Positions 1 through 7,036 of a stretch of 9,503 nucleotides of DNA are shown here, one piece after another. Position 1 is the first letter of the stretch. The number at the start of each line of letters is the position of its first letter. The DNA comes from Candidatus Agathobaculum merdigallinarum (lineage in GTDB: Bacteria > Bacillota > Clostridia > Oscillospirales > Butyricicoccaceae), in NCBI GenBank assembly GCA_019115425.1, contig DXDO01000033.1, forward strand, positions 1 through 9,503. Direction: 5' to 3'. The position numbers were made by a program, and so were the translations under genes. The notes beneath the pieces were generated by a model. That model saw only the letters and a list, made by a program, of their open reading frames with translations. It did no database searches and was not told the origin of the DNA.

Positions 1-15
1 TCTTAATCGGCACAT
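1..15 (-). CDS. Start of a gene leaving the window (5' end only)
   Basis: Only the first few codons are visible, so no function can be given. On the minus strand GAGGTGAT lies just upstream of an ATG at 15-13, which would read Met-Cys-Arg-Leu-Arg. A GTG two bases later (13-11) is in another frame and would read Met-Pro-Ile-Lys; both fit the ribosome binding site. A good extended -10 promoter (37-65) sits about 15 bases upstream of the expected start of translation. Promoter plus binding site at the right spacing is the whole case for a gene. It is divergent from the small gene at 167. Confidence 0.45.
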
Positions 16-36
16 TATCACCTCATCATATTTGAA

Positions 37-65
37 ATAATAGCATCAATAGCTAAATTTTTCAA
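37..65 (-). promoter_or_regulatory. Sigma-A-type promoter for the leftward gene
   Basis: Read on the minus strand: -35 TTGAAA (65-60), a 17-bp spacer, -10 TATTAT (42-37), with a TGC just before the -10 (extended -10). Transcription would start near position 30, leaving a leader of about 15 bases before the ATG at 15. The perfect inverted repeat at 81-150 lies immediately upstream of this -35, so one bound regulator could affect both directions. Confidence 0.55.
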
Positions 66-80
66 TTCTAATATGCATAT

Positions 81-150
81 ATATCGTCTATCGTTATTTT
101 ATATCTTGACAAGATATTTTATGCCGATATATAATAACGATAGACGATAT
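81..150. repeat. Perfect 18-bp inverted repeat with inner palindrome: candidate operator
   Basis: The arms ATATCGTCTATCGTTATT (81-98) and AATAACGATAGACGATAT (133-150) are exact reverse complements separated by 34 bp. Inside lies a second, off-centre palindrome, ATATCTTG-A-CAAGATAT (101-117). Each arm also carries a short direct repeat (ACGATA and GACGATA, read from the right arm), so each might hold more than one half-site. The plus promoter is threaded through it: its -35 is inside the inner palindrome and its -10 runs into the right arm. This is the layout of a repressor-controlled divergent region. The protein that binds is unknown; the sequence does not identify its family. Confidence 0.7.
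106..135 (+). promoter_or_regulatory. Consensus sigma-A-type promoter of the 81-residue gene
   Basis: The -35 is TTGACA (106-111) and the -10 is TATAAT (130-135), both perfect consensus, with an 18-bp spacer. Transcription should start near 142, inside the right arm of the inverted repeat, giving a leader of about 25 bases. A full-consensus promoter covered by palindromes suggests a strong promoter that is normally held off. Confidence 0.75.
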
Positions 151-166
151 TCGCAGAGGTGTTTTT

Positions 167-412
167 ATGGATTACAAACAAACCGTTACAGAGTTAAAAG
201 AAGATCTCTCCGACGCAACTACCGATCTGTTGATCGACCTGCTCGAAATAGACCTGCTGCTGCGCTGCCCGGCGAGCATATTGCCGGATGACCACGTGTT
301 CCACGCCGCCGTCTTCCGAACCAGATGCTTTCTTGAGCAGCACAGCGCCGATGTGGCCACAATCGGGAAACTCCTGCTCGAACGGGCAAAAGAAAGCACC
401 GTATCGGCTTGA
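167..412 (+). CDS. Small hypothetical protein, 81 residues
   Basis: I do not recognise this protein. It starts with ATG after AGAGGTG (155-161) at 5-base spacing and downstream of a consensus promoter, and a terminator hairpin overlaps its stop codon, so it looks like a complete one-gene transcription unit. The product is acidic at the N-terminus (MDYKQTVTELKEDLSD), then leucine-rich and probably helical (residues about 19-34, DLLIDLLEIDLLL), then a segment with the fragment HVFHAAVFRTRCFLEQHSAD, ending in a second helix (IGKLLLERAKES). There are two cysteines, no clear transmembrane segment, no signal peptide and no obvious helix-turn-helix. A helical soluble protein, perhaps a small regulator or partner of the divergent gene, is a guess. 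Confidence 0.65.
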   Translation: MDYKQTVTELKEDLSDATTDLLIDLLEIDLLLRCPASILPDDHVFHAAVFRTRCFLEQHSADVATIGKLLLERAKESTVSA

Positions 413-426
413 TCCGGTGCTTTTTT
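393..426. terminator. Intrinsic terminator, probably bidirectional
   Basis: AAAGCACCG (393-401) pairs perfectly with CGGTGCTTT (415-423), with a further ATC/GAT pairing inside the loop, followed on the plus strand by six T (421-426). The left arm and the stop codon of the 81-residue gene (TGA 410-412) overlap. Read leftward, the same hairpin follows the stop of the PFL gene (428) and is followed by CTTTT, so it can end both converging transcripts. Confidence 0.85.
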
Positions 427-427
427 C

Positions 428-1792
428 TCAGTTTTTCAGGCTCTGGATGGGCGCCGGGATGCGGCCGCCGCGGTGGATGAACTTCGCGGGCGAGCCGGTC
501 GCGATCGGCATGATGGGCGCACTGCCCAGCAGGCCGCCAAACTCGACCATGTCGCCGACCTTCTTGCCGATGGCAGGGATGACGCGCACCGCAGTCGTCT
601 TGGAGTTGACCACACCGATGGCGATCTCGTCCGCAATCAGGCCGGAGATGACCTCCGCGGTCGTGTCGCCGGGTACGGCGACCATGTCGATGCCGACCGA
701 GCAGACTGCGGTCATGGCCTCGAGCTTTTCCAGCGTGAGCGCGCCCGACTGCGCAGCGGCGATCATGCCCTCGTCCTCGGACACTGGGATGAACGCGCCA
801 GACAGGCCGCCGACAGACGATGACGCCATGACGCCGCCCTTTTTGACTGCGTCGTTGAGCATGGCGAGGATCGCGGTCGTGCCGCAGCCGCCGCAGACCT
901 CCAGACCGACTTCCTCGAGGATGCGTGCGACCGAGTCGCCGATCGCCGGGGTCGGGGCAAGCGACAGGTCGACGATGCCGAACGGCACGCCCAGCCGCTC
1001 GCTGGCGATCGCGCCGACCAGCTGGCCCATGCGCGTGATCTTGAACGCGGTCTTTTTGATGACCTCAGCCACTTCGTTGATCGAGCAGTCGCCCGCGCGG
1101 CGGATCGCCGACTGCACCACGCCTGGGCCGGATACGCCGACGTTGATGACGGTCTCCGGCTCGCCAATGCCGTGGAATGCGCCCGCCATGAACGGATTAT
1201 CGTCCACCGCGTTTGCAAATACGACCAGCTTGGAGCAGCCCATCGAGTCGTTATCCTTTGTCAGCTCAGCGGTCTGCTTGATGATACGACCCATCAGGCC
1301 GATGGCGTCCAGATTGACGCCTGCCTTGGTGGACGCAACGTTGACCGACGAGCAGACCAGATTGGTCTCCGCCAGCGCCTCGGGGATCGAGTTGATCAGG
1401 ATCTCGTCGCCCTTGGCAAAGCCCTTCTGCACGAGCGCGGAAAAGCCGCCGACAAAGTTGACGCCGGTCGCGGAAGCGGCGCGGTCGAGCGCCTTCGCAA
1501 GCGGCACATAGCTGTTCGCCGTCGTTACCGCGCCGATCATCGCGATCGGGGTGACCGAAATGCGCTTGTTGATGATCGGGATGCCGAGCTCGCGCTCGAT
1601 CTGCTCGCCCGTGGCGACCAGCTTTTCCGCGCGGCGGGTGACCTTGTCGTAGATCTTGTCCGCCAGCACGTTGACGTCGTCGCTGGCGAGGTCGCGCAGC
1701 GAAATGCCCATCGTGATCGTTCGGATGTCGAGGTGCTCCTCCTCGATCATCTTGATGGTTTCCAGAATATCTGTTGTGTTGATCATTGACAT
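428..1792 (-). CDS. PFL (DUF711, UPF0210) family protein
   Basis: A 454-residue cytosolic protein of the UPF0210/DUF711 family, whose members are usually about 450 residues. The family signature near the N-terminus is clear (ETIKMIEEEHLDIRTITMGIS, residues 11-31), as are the glycine-rich stretches and the CGGCGTT segment with two cysteines near residue 300. The family folds distantly like pyruvate formate-lyase/ribonucleotide reductase-type barrels, hence PFL in its name, but I see no glycyl-radical motif and its function is unknown. In many Firmicutes the gene follows a UPF0237 ACT-domain gene, as here. ATG at 1792 is chosen; only a weak GGGG site lies 9 bases upstream. A second ATG two codons in (1786) would place that site 15 bases away. 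Unusually, 247 bp of hairpins separates it from its partner. Confidence 0.9.
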   Translation of the reverse strand: MSMINTTDILETIKMIEEEHLDIRTITMGISLRDLASDDVNVLADKIYDKVTRRAEKLVATGEQIERELGIPIINKRISVTPIAMIGAVTTANSYVPLAKALDRAASATGVNFVGGFSALVQKGFAKGDEILINSIPEALAETNLVCSSVNVASTKAGVNLDAIGLMGRIIKQTAELTKDNDSMGCSKLVVFANAVDDNPFMAGAFHGIGEPETVINVGVSGPGVVQSAIRRAGDCSINEVAEVIKKTAFKITRMGQLVGAIASERLGVPFGIVDLSLAPTPAIGDSVARILEEVGLEVCGGCGTTAILAMLNDAVKKGGVMASSSVGGLSGAFIPVSEDEGMIAAAQSGALTLEKLEAMTAVCSVGIDMVAVPGDTTAEVISGLIADEIAIGVVNSKTTAVRVIPAIGKKVGDMVEFGGLLGSAPIMPIATGSPAKFIHRGGRIPAPIQSLKN

Positions 1793-2039
1793 AATACTAA
1801 ACCCCGTTTAATCCATAACAGGAGATTTTTTCGTTCCCGCGCCGCGCCTCATCGCGCACCGCGCCTATTCAATAGAAAATTGCACTGCAATTTTCATGAA
1901 AAGCGCGAGCTTTGCCCGTGCTTTTCATACAGAAGCGGAGAAAAGTTTCTCCGGAACTTTTCGCAGCATCAAGATGTGTCTGGGCTCTGCCCGGCACATC
2001 TTAACCTCGATTGAAACTGTAGTTTCAATCGAAATTTTT
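1793..2039 (-). other. Long hairpin-rich gap between ACT and PFL genes
   Basis: This gap holds no supportable gene. Its right two thirds (1875-2032) is a chain of five hairpins. Its left third (1793-1874) is GC-rich with GCGCGG repeats and a weak GGGG ribosome binding site for the PFL gene. I see no convincing promoter for the PFL gene alone. No T-run follows any hairpin in the direction of the operon, so readthrough from the ACT gene is likely. Confidence 0.6.
1875..2032. repeat. Array of five consecutive hairpins
   Basis: Five inverted repeats follow one another. H1: GAAAATTGCA/TGCAATTTTC, 1875-1895, 1-base centre. H2: ATGAAAAGC/GCTTTTCAT, 1896-1928, abutting H1. H3: GAAAAGTT/AACTTTTC, 1940-1962. 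H4: AAGATGTG/CACATCTT, 1971-2002. H5: TCGATTGAAACT/AGTTTCAATCGA, 2007-2032, 2-base centre. Read as minus-strand RNA, which is the direction of the operon, H2 and H4 have inner mini-stems of one type: GGGC-AAA-GCTC and GGGC-AGA-GCCC. H3 has CCGGAGA in its loop, like a shortened version. The G-U pair in H2 works only in minus-strand RNA. Stems differ while cores agree, so these may be members of a repeat family or a structured RNA spacer. I do not recognise a named family. Confidence 0.75.
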
Positions 2040-2309
2040 TTAGATTTTGTGCATCGCGTCAAAAATATCCTCGTGCATGGTGTGGATCTTCATGCCGAGT
2101 TCCTCGCCGTCCTTGTCCAGCAGGTCGGCCAATGCGTTAAACTCCACCGTGCACTTGTCGATGTTGACCAGCATGACCATCGCGAACATATCCTCCATGA
2201 CGTTCTGCGAAATATCGACGATGTTGACCTCGTGCTTGTACAGCGTGTCCGAGATTTTGGCAATGATGCCCGTGCGGTCCTTGCCGACCACTGTGATGAC
2301 TGCGCGCAT
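2040..2309 (-). CDS. ACT-domain protein, UPF0237 family
   Basis: An 89-residue protein consisting of a single ACT domain, a fold that usually binds amino acids or other small ligands. The start MRAVITVVGKDRTGIIAKIS is typical, with the ligand-loop glycines at G9 and G14, followed by a second half (NIVDISQNVMEDMFAMVMLV) matching ACT strands. Length is normal for UPF0237. GGAGGA (2322-2317) lies 7 bases upstream of the ATG at 2309; an in-frame ATG at 2324 would overlap this site, so 2309 is chosen. The gene starts 30 bases after hemW ends, so it is in the lepA operon. UPF0237 is commonly paired with UPF0210 (here the next gene), suggesting a shared role, perhaps ligand sensing by one and catalysis by the other; that is inference. 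Confidence 0.9.
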   Translation of the reverse strand: MRAVITVVGKDRTGIIAKISDTLYKHEVNIVDISQNVMEDMFAMVMLVNIDKCTVEFNALADLLDKDGEELGMKIHTMHEDIFDAMHKI

Positions 2310-2316
2310 GTGTGAT

Positions 2317-2322
2317 TCCTCC
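2317..2322 (-). promoter_or_regulatory. Ribosome binding site that fixes the ACT gene start
   Basis: GGAGGA on the minus strand, 7 bases before ATG 2309. The upstream in-frame ATG (2324-2322) would translate through this site and has no binding site of its own, so the longer reading is unlikely. Confidence 0.75.
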
Positions 2323-2339
2323 ATAAGTTGATTTGGTTT

Positions 2340-3487
2340 TTACTCTATCCCATCCGGCTGACCCGCCTCGACGATGGTATTGATGATACTGTTGGACACC
2401 AGAAAGCCCTTCTCAGTCAGGTACCAGCGGGTTCCCTGATGCGCGACCAGCTCGTTGCCCATCAGGCTGCGGAACGCTTCCTCATAGGGCGTGGAGTCGA
2501 TGTTGTAACGCTTCTCAAGGTCGAGGAAGTCCACGCCCTCGGATGTGCGCAGGCGCACCATCAGGTATTCGCCCTGCCGCTGGAAGCTCGCGACCTCGTC
2601 CTCGTCCCGCAGGATGTCCTCGCCGTTTATGTATGCCTTGATGTCGCGGGCAAACTCGAACCGGCGGCCGTTCATAAACGAATGCGCGCCCGGCCCAAGG
2701 CCGAGATACTCGGACAAATCCCAGTATTTCTGGTTGTGCCGCGAGCGGAAGCCCGGCTTTGCGAAATTCGAGATCTCGTAATGCTCAAAGCCGTTCTTGC
2801 GCAGCAGCTCGCACATGGCGAGGTAGGTATCCGCCTGTGCGTCGTCGTCCGGCAGGACCGGATTTTCTCGCCCCATCGGCGTTCCCTGCTCAAGCTTCAG
2901 ACCGTAGCACGATAGATGCCGCGGACCAAGCGCCAGACACTGCTCGACCGAGTCGAGAAACTGCTCCTGCGTCTGGCTGGGCAGGCCGTACATCAAATCC
3001 AAGCTGATATTTTCGAATCCCTTCTCCCGCGCGAGGTCGACCGCATCCTTTGCCTGTTGGAAGGTATGGATGCGCCCGATGCACCTCAGTTCCTCGTCGT
3101 GCGCGGACTGCACACCGAACGACAGACGGTTGACGCCGTGCTTTTTCATCACGTCGAGCACCTTTTTATCCGTGCTCTCCGGATTGCATTCAACTGTGAT
3201 CTCCGTATCGTCCGCGAGCGGGAACTTGTTGTGGATCTCCTGCAGAATGCGGCCGAGGTACTTCGGCCCCAGACAGGTCGGCGTGCCGCCGCCGATGTAG
3301 ACCGTGTCCACCGTATAGCCGCTGCACGTCCTGCCGTAGTCGCGGATGTGATTAAGCAGCGCAGAGACATAGCCGCGCATCAGGTCGCGGTCGGGCACCG
3401 AGTAAAAATCGCAGTAGCCGCACTTGCTCACGCAGAACGGGATGTGGATATACAGCCCGAGCGGCTTATTCCGATAACTAAACTTGC

Positions 3488-3491
<4 letters not shown>
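2340..3491 (-). CDS. hemW: Radical SAM heme chaperone HemW (HemN-like)
   Basis: A 383-residue cytosolic protein of the HemW branch of the HemN-like radical SAM family, which binds heme and is thought to deliver it to heme proteins. It was formerly annotated as an oxygen-independent coproporphyrinogen oxidase. YIHIPFCVSKCGYCDF holds the cluster cysteines C20, C24 and C27 (CxxxCxxC). YIGGGTPT (65-72) is the SAM-binding glycine motif. LMYGLPSQT (166-174) is typical of the family. HNQKYW at 252-257 is the HNxxYW motif of HemW, and GLGPGAHSF follows it. The length fits HemW, and the C-terminal HemN-type domain is present. Its ATG overlaps the lepA stop by 4 bases (ATGA), with GAGG 4 bases upstream inside lepA, so the two are translationally coupled. 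This pairing is standard in Firmicutes, although here hrcA does not follow. Confidence 0.95.
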
Positions 3492-5299
<1,808 letters not shown>

Positions 5300-5339
5300 A
5301 CCGAAAGCTCCTTATCTGTTACATAATCAATATGAAAAT

Positions 5340-5368
5340 ATTATAACATGCCCATGCCTGTCCCACAA
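5340..5368 (-). promoter_or_regulatory. Promoter of the lepA-hemW operon
   Basis: Minus strand: -35 TTGTGG (5368-5363), 17-bp spacer, -10 TATAAT (5345-5340), with TGT before the -10 making an extended -10. Transcription would start near 5333, giving a leader of about 34 bases with AAGGAG before the GTG start. Confidence 0.65.
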
Positions 5369-5523
5369 GCGTTCTTTTGCATAACCCTTTGTGCGTGCTG
5401 CGCCTTCATCCGCAGTTTTTTTCACAAATTTTTGTTTTTCTTGCTTTATATTTTAACTGCATGGGGTATACTGGTTCTGTCAGCAAACCAAACTCTTTCT
5501 CTTTTCTTTTTCATTCTCTTCCC

Positions 5524-5558
5524 AAAAGCGGGGACGGCCTGGCCGTCCCCGCTTTTTT
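5524..5558. terminator. Strong near-perfect hairpin terminator
   Basis: AAAAGCGGGGACGGCC (5524-5539) and its exact complement (5541-5556) surround a single base, giving a 15-bp GC-rich stem with a 3-base loop. Six T follow on the plus strand (5553-5558), while only four T follow on the minus strand. It is placed to end the leftward isomerase transcript before lepA, yet its better T-run faces right, where no gene lies upstream. It probably works in both directions. Confidence 0.8.
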
Positions 5559-5666
5559 CGATCCTCATGTATCTTATACCTTTATTATATATTGACATGC
5601 TCTTCCGATATAACAGGCGTCTCTCCGTCTGTTTGTGGCAGAAGGCTGTCCTAATTCAGGTAACCA

Positions 5667-6596
5667 TCAGTCGATATTGAGCGCATCCCGCAGCACACGC
5701 AGGCTCGCGAGATGCCCATCCAGCATGGAAAGCGTCAGATCCTCCATTTCCAGAGAAACCTCATCGTCATATCCTGCCATGCGCACAACCGAGAAAAATT
5801 CCTTCCACCATTTTGCGTCATGCCCCGCGCCAACGGCAACATAGTTCCACGCGCGCTGCGCAAACGCATCGATCGGCTTGGTATCCAGCATGCCGTTCGG
5901 CTGCCAAAAGCGGCGCTCGGGACGGGAATCCTTGCCGTGGATATGGTAGATCGCACCGTGCTCGCCCAGCACGCGCGCCGCCTCGATCGGGTCGCCGCCC
6001 ATCCAGAACAGGTGCGAGGGGTCGAGGTTCATGCCCACCATCGGGCCGACTGCGTCCCGCAGACGCAGGCAGGTTTCCGGATTGTACACCAGCTGCATGC
6101 CGTGGTTCTCGAGCGCGATCTTCTCGATGCCGCAGTCCTGCGCCATCTTAACAATCTCCTTCCACGCGGGGATCGCGATCTCGTTCCACTGATAGTCCAA
6201 AATATCCTGTGTTTCCGGCGGCCAGGATGTCGTGATCCAGACAGGGGTCTTGTCGCCCCGGCAGCCTGCGGGCAGACCGCTCATCATCACAATCTTTTTC
6301 ACGCCCAGCACGCGCGCCAGCTCAAACGTCTTTTTCGTGACGTCCATATCCTTCTCATACGCCAGCGGATTGCCCGAGCAGTTGAGCGCGCATAGCTCCA
6401 GCTCCTTGTCGCGCATTGCGTCATACCAATTCTCCCTGACGGTCTTATCGCGTACCAGCAGGTCGAGGTCACAGTGCGGCGCGCCGGACCAGTTTCCTGT
6501 TCCGATCTCTAACGCAGCGATTCGCTGCTCTACACAAAAGTCCAGCATTTTATCATACGGCATATCCAAGGTGCAGGTTTTGATCGCCAGTTTCAT
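5667..6596 (-). CDS. Sugar (phosphate) isomerase/epimerase, xylose-isomerase-like TIM barrel
   Basis: A 309-residue cytosolic enzyme of the AP endonuclease 2/xylose-isomerase-like barrel superfamily (COG1082, IolE/IolI/tagatose-epimerase relatives). These enzymes use a divalent metal to isomerise or epimerise sugars or keto-sugars. Likely metal ligands at the barrel mouth are E163 (ALENHG), D192 (NLDPSH), H218 (YHIHGKD) and E283 (SLEMED); the spacing D192 to H218 is as in tagatose/psicose 3-epimerases. NCSGNP (72-77) and SHLFWMGGDP (194-203) are further conserved-looking blocks. AAGGA lies 5 bases before the ATG at 6596 (MKLAIKT); an ATG two codons earlier (6602) touches that site, so 6596 is preferred. 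The gene is divergent from a sugar ABC importer, suggesting it processes the imported sugar. The exact reaction cannot be assigned: relatives include 3-keto-glycoside epimerases, inosose-pathway enzymes and ketose epimerases. Confidence 0.85.
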   Translation of the reverse strand: MKLAIKTCTLDMPYDKMLDFCVEQRIAALEIGTGNWSGAPHCDLDLLVRDKTVRENWYDAMRDKELELCALNCSGNPLAYEKDMDVTKKTFELARVLGVKKIVMMSGLPAGCRGDKTPVWITTSWPPETQDILDYQWNEIAIPAWKEIVKMAQDCGIEKIALENHGMQLVYNPETCLRLRDAVGPMVGMNLDPSHLFWMGGDPIEAARVLGEHGAIYHIHGKDSRPERRFWQPNGMLDTKPIDAFAQRAWNYVAVGAGHDAKWWKEFFSVVRMAGYDDEVSLEMEDLTLSMLDGHLASLRVLRDALNID

Positions 6597-6627
6597 GGTC
6601 ATCCTTCTTCCCTGTTGATTTGCTATA

Positions 6628-6657
6628 ATTTTATCACACTGTAACCTTTATCTGCAA
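6628..6657 (-). promoter_or_regulatory. Candidate promoter of the isomerase gene
   Basis: Minus strand: -35 TTGCAG (6657-6652), 18-bp spacer, -10 TAAAAT (6633-6628). The start of transcription would be near 6621, about 25 bases before ATG 6596. The -10 is good and the -35 is mediocre. Confidence 0.45.
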
Positions 6658-6705
6658 GAGACATCTCCAAAATATACCCAAATTCGCGGTAATTTTACCC
6701 ATTTT

Positions 6706-6735
6706 TTGTCATCGTCTCTACTAAAAAAATATAAT
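6706..6735 (+). promoter_or_regulatory. Candidate upstream promoter (P1) of the sugar importer
   Basis: The -35 is TTGTCA (6706-6711) and the -10 is TATAAT (6730-6735), with an 18-bp spacer. It would give a leader of almost 300 bases. A tandem ATGCACA repeat (6737-6750) covers the likely start of transcription. Confidence 0.5.
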
Positions 6736-6845
6736 AATGCACAATGCACAGTACGCTCCACGTCCTACTAATTACTTTCTTTGTAATGCTGCACAAATCT
6801 TACCAAGGGCAACTCGCTATTAACGACAAAAATACCAACTAACAC

Positions 6846-6874
6846 TTGCCAAAGGGCCGATCATGCATTAAAAT
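6846..6874 (+). promoter_or_regulatory. Candidate downstream promoter (P2) of the sugar importer
   Basis: The -35 is TTGCCA (6846-6851) and the -10 is TAAAAT (6869-6874), each one mismatch from consensus, with an ideal 17-bp spacer. Transcription would start near 6881, right at the first leader hairpin, giving a leader of about 156 bases. Confidence 0.55.
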
Positions 6875-6924
6875 ATGAATAAGAACGTTGGAGCGTTCCA
6901 CCGCCCTGTAATCAGCAGGGTAAA

Positions 6925-7014
6925 ATGAAGAGCAGGTCACGCAGACCGTTCTCAGCAAAGGCAGCTGCCTTTGCTGTTTGGGGATATCCCCAAACAGCCT
7001 GTTTGATCCTGTGA
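6925..7014 (+). CDS. Possible 29-residue leader peptide
   Basis: A short frame, ATG 6925 to TGA 7012-7014, lies just before the binding-protein gene and runs through both large palindromes. It is basic at the start (MKSRSRRPF) and hydrophobic later (AAAFAVWGYP). CAGGG lies 4 bases upstream, a poor ribosome binding site that is itself in a hairpin. It may be chance; it is listed because its position would allow translation to control the palindromes. Confidence 0.18.
   Translation: MKSRSRRPFSAKAAAFAVWGYPQTACLIL
6953..6976. repeat. Perfect 24-bp palindrome in the importer leader
   Basis: CAGCAAAGGCAG followed by its exact complement. As RNA it forms a 10-bp stem with a 4-base loop. Its last four bases are shared with the next palindrome. 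No T-run follows, so it is not a terminator. Confidence 0.8.
6973..6998. repeat. Perfect 26-bp palindrome next to the importer start
   Basis: GCTGTTTGGGGAT followed by its exact complement, ending 38 bases before ATG 7037. It shares GCTG with the preceding palindrome, so in RNA the two stems compete for their basal pairs or stack tightly. It may stabilise the mRNA 5' end, bind a protein as DNA, or gate translation; the sequence does not decide. Confidence 0.8.
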
Positions 7015-7036
7015 AAAAAAGGAGAGAGGTTTTATC

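Larger units (their letters stand above)
5300..5666. other. Intergenic region between lepA and the isomerase gene
   Basis: There is no supportable gene in these 367 bp. It holds the lepA promoter (5340-5368), a strong terminator hairpin (5524-5558), and a weaker 8-bp stem AACAGGCG/CGTCTGTT (5612-5633) directly downstream of the isomerase stop when read leftward. The stretch 5400-5520 is T-rich on the plus strand with no clear signal. An open frame across it on the plus strand reads straight through the terminator and has no ribosome binding site. Confidence 0.6.
6597..7036. other. Divergent control region and leader of the sugar importer
   Basis: This is the 440-bp spacer between the isomerase and binding-protein genes. 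It holds one leftward promoter (6628-6657), two rightward promoter candidates (6706-6735 and 6846-6874), and a rightward leader with successive hairpins: GAACG/CGTTC (6883-6898), CCCTG/CAGGG (6904-6920), GGTC/GACC (6935-6947), then two large palindromes (6953-6998). A tandem heptamer ATGCACA-ATGCACA (6737-6750) lies at the expected start of transcription of the upstream rightward promoter. I found no convincing catabolite-repression (cre) site. A 29-codon open frame at 6925-7014 is listed separately. Confidence 0.6.

Noticed and set aside
1..15. Naming the leftward gene (for example metA) from a Met-Pro-Ile-Lys start
   Set aside because: Four residues from an uncertain start codon cannot support any family.
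73..291. Plus-strand open frame of 72 codons overlapping the 81-residue gene
   Set aside because: It begins upstream of the predicted start of transcription, inside the operator region, and has no ribosome binding site.
288..1511. Long plus-strand open frame of 407 codons
   Set aside because: It is antisense to the PFL gene, whose family match is clear. Its translation is low-complexity Ser/Thr/Pro/Met-rich sequence with no ribosome binding site, as expected for a shadow of GC-rich coding DNA.
1875..2032. Hairpin array as a CRISPR
   Set aside because: The stems differ in sequence and there are no constant direct repeats or regular unique spacers.
2007..2042. Hairpin H5 as terminator of the ACT gene
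   Set aside because: In the direction of the operon it is followed by GGTTAAG, not a T-run. The T-run is on the other strand, where no gene ends.
1896..2315. Plus-strand frame of 139 codons over the hairpin array and ACT gene
   Set aside because: Mostly antisense to the ACT gene; the rest translates the hairpin repeats.
5592..5614. TTGACA at 5592-5597 with TATAAC at 5609-5614 as a rightward promoter
   Set aside because: The spacer is only 11 bp, and no gene follows on that strand.
5348..5680. Hydrophobic 110-codon plus-strand frame between lepA and the isomerase gene
   Set aside because: It reads through a perfect terminator hairpin, overlaps the lepA promoter and ends in the isomerase gene. 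The hydrophobicity comes from T-rich intergenic DNA.
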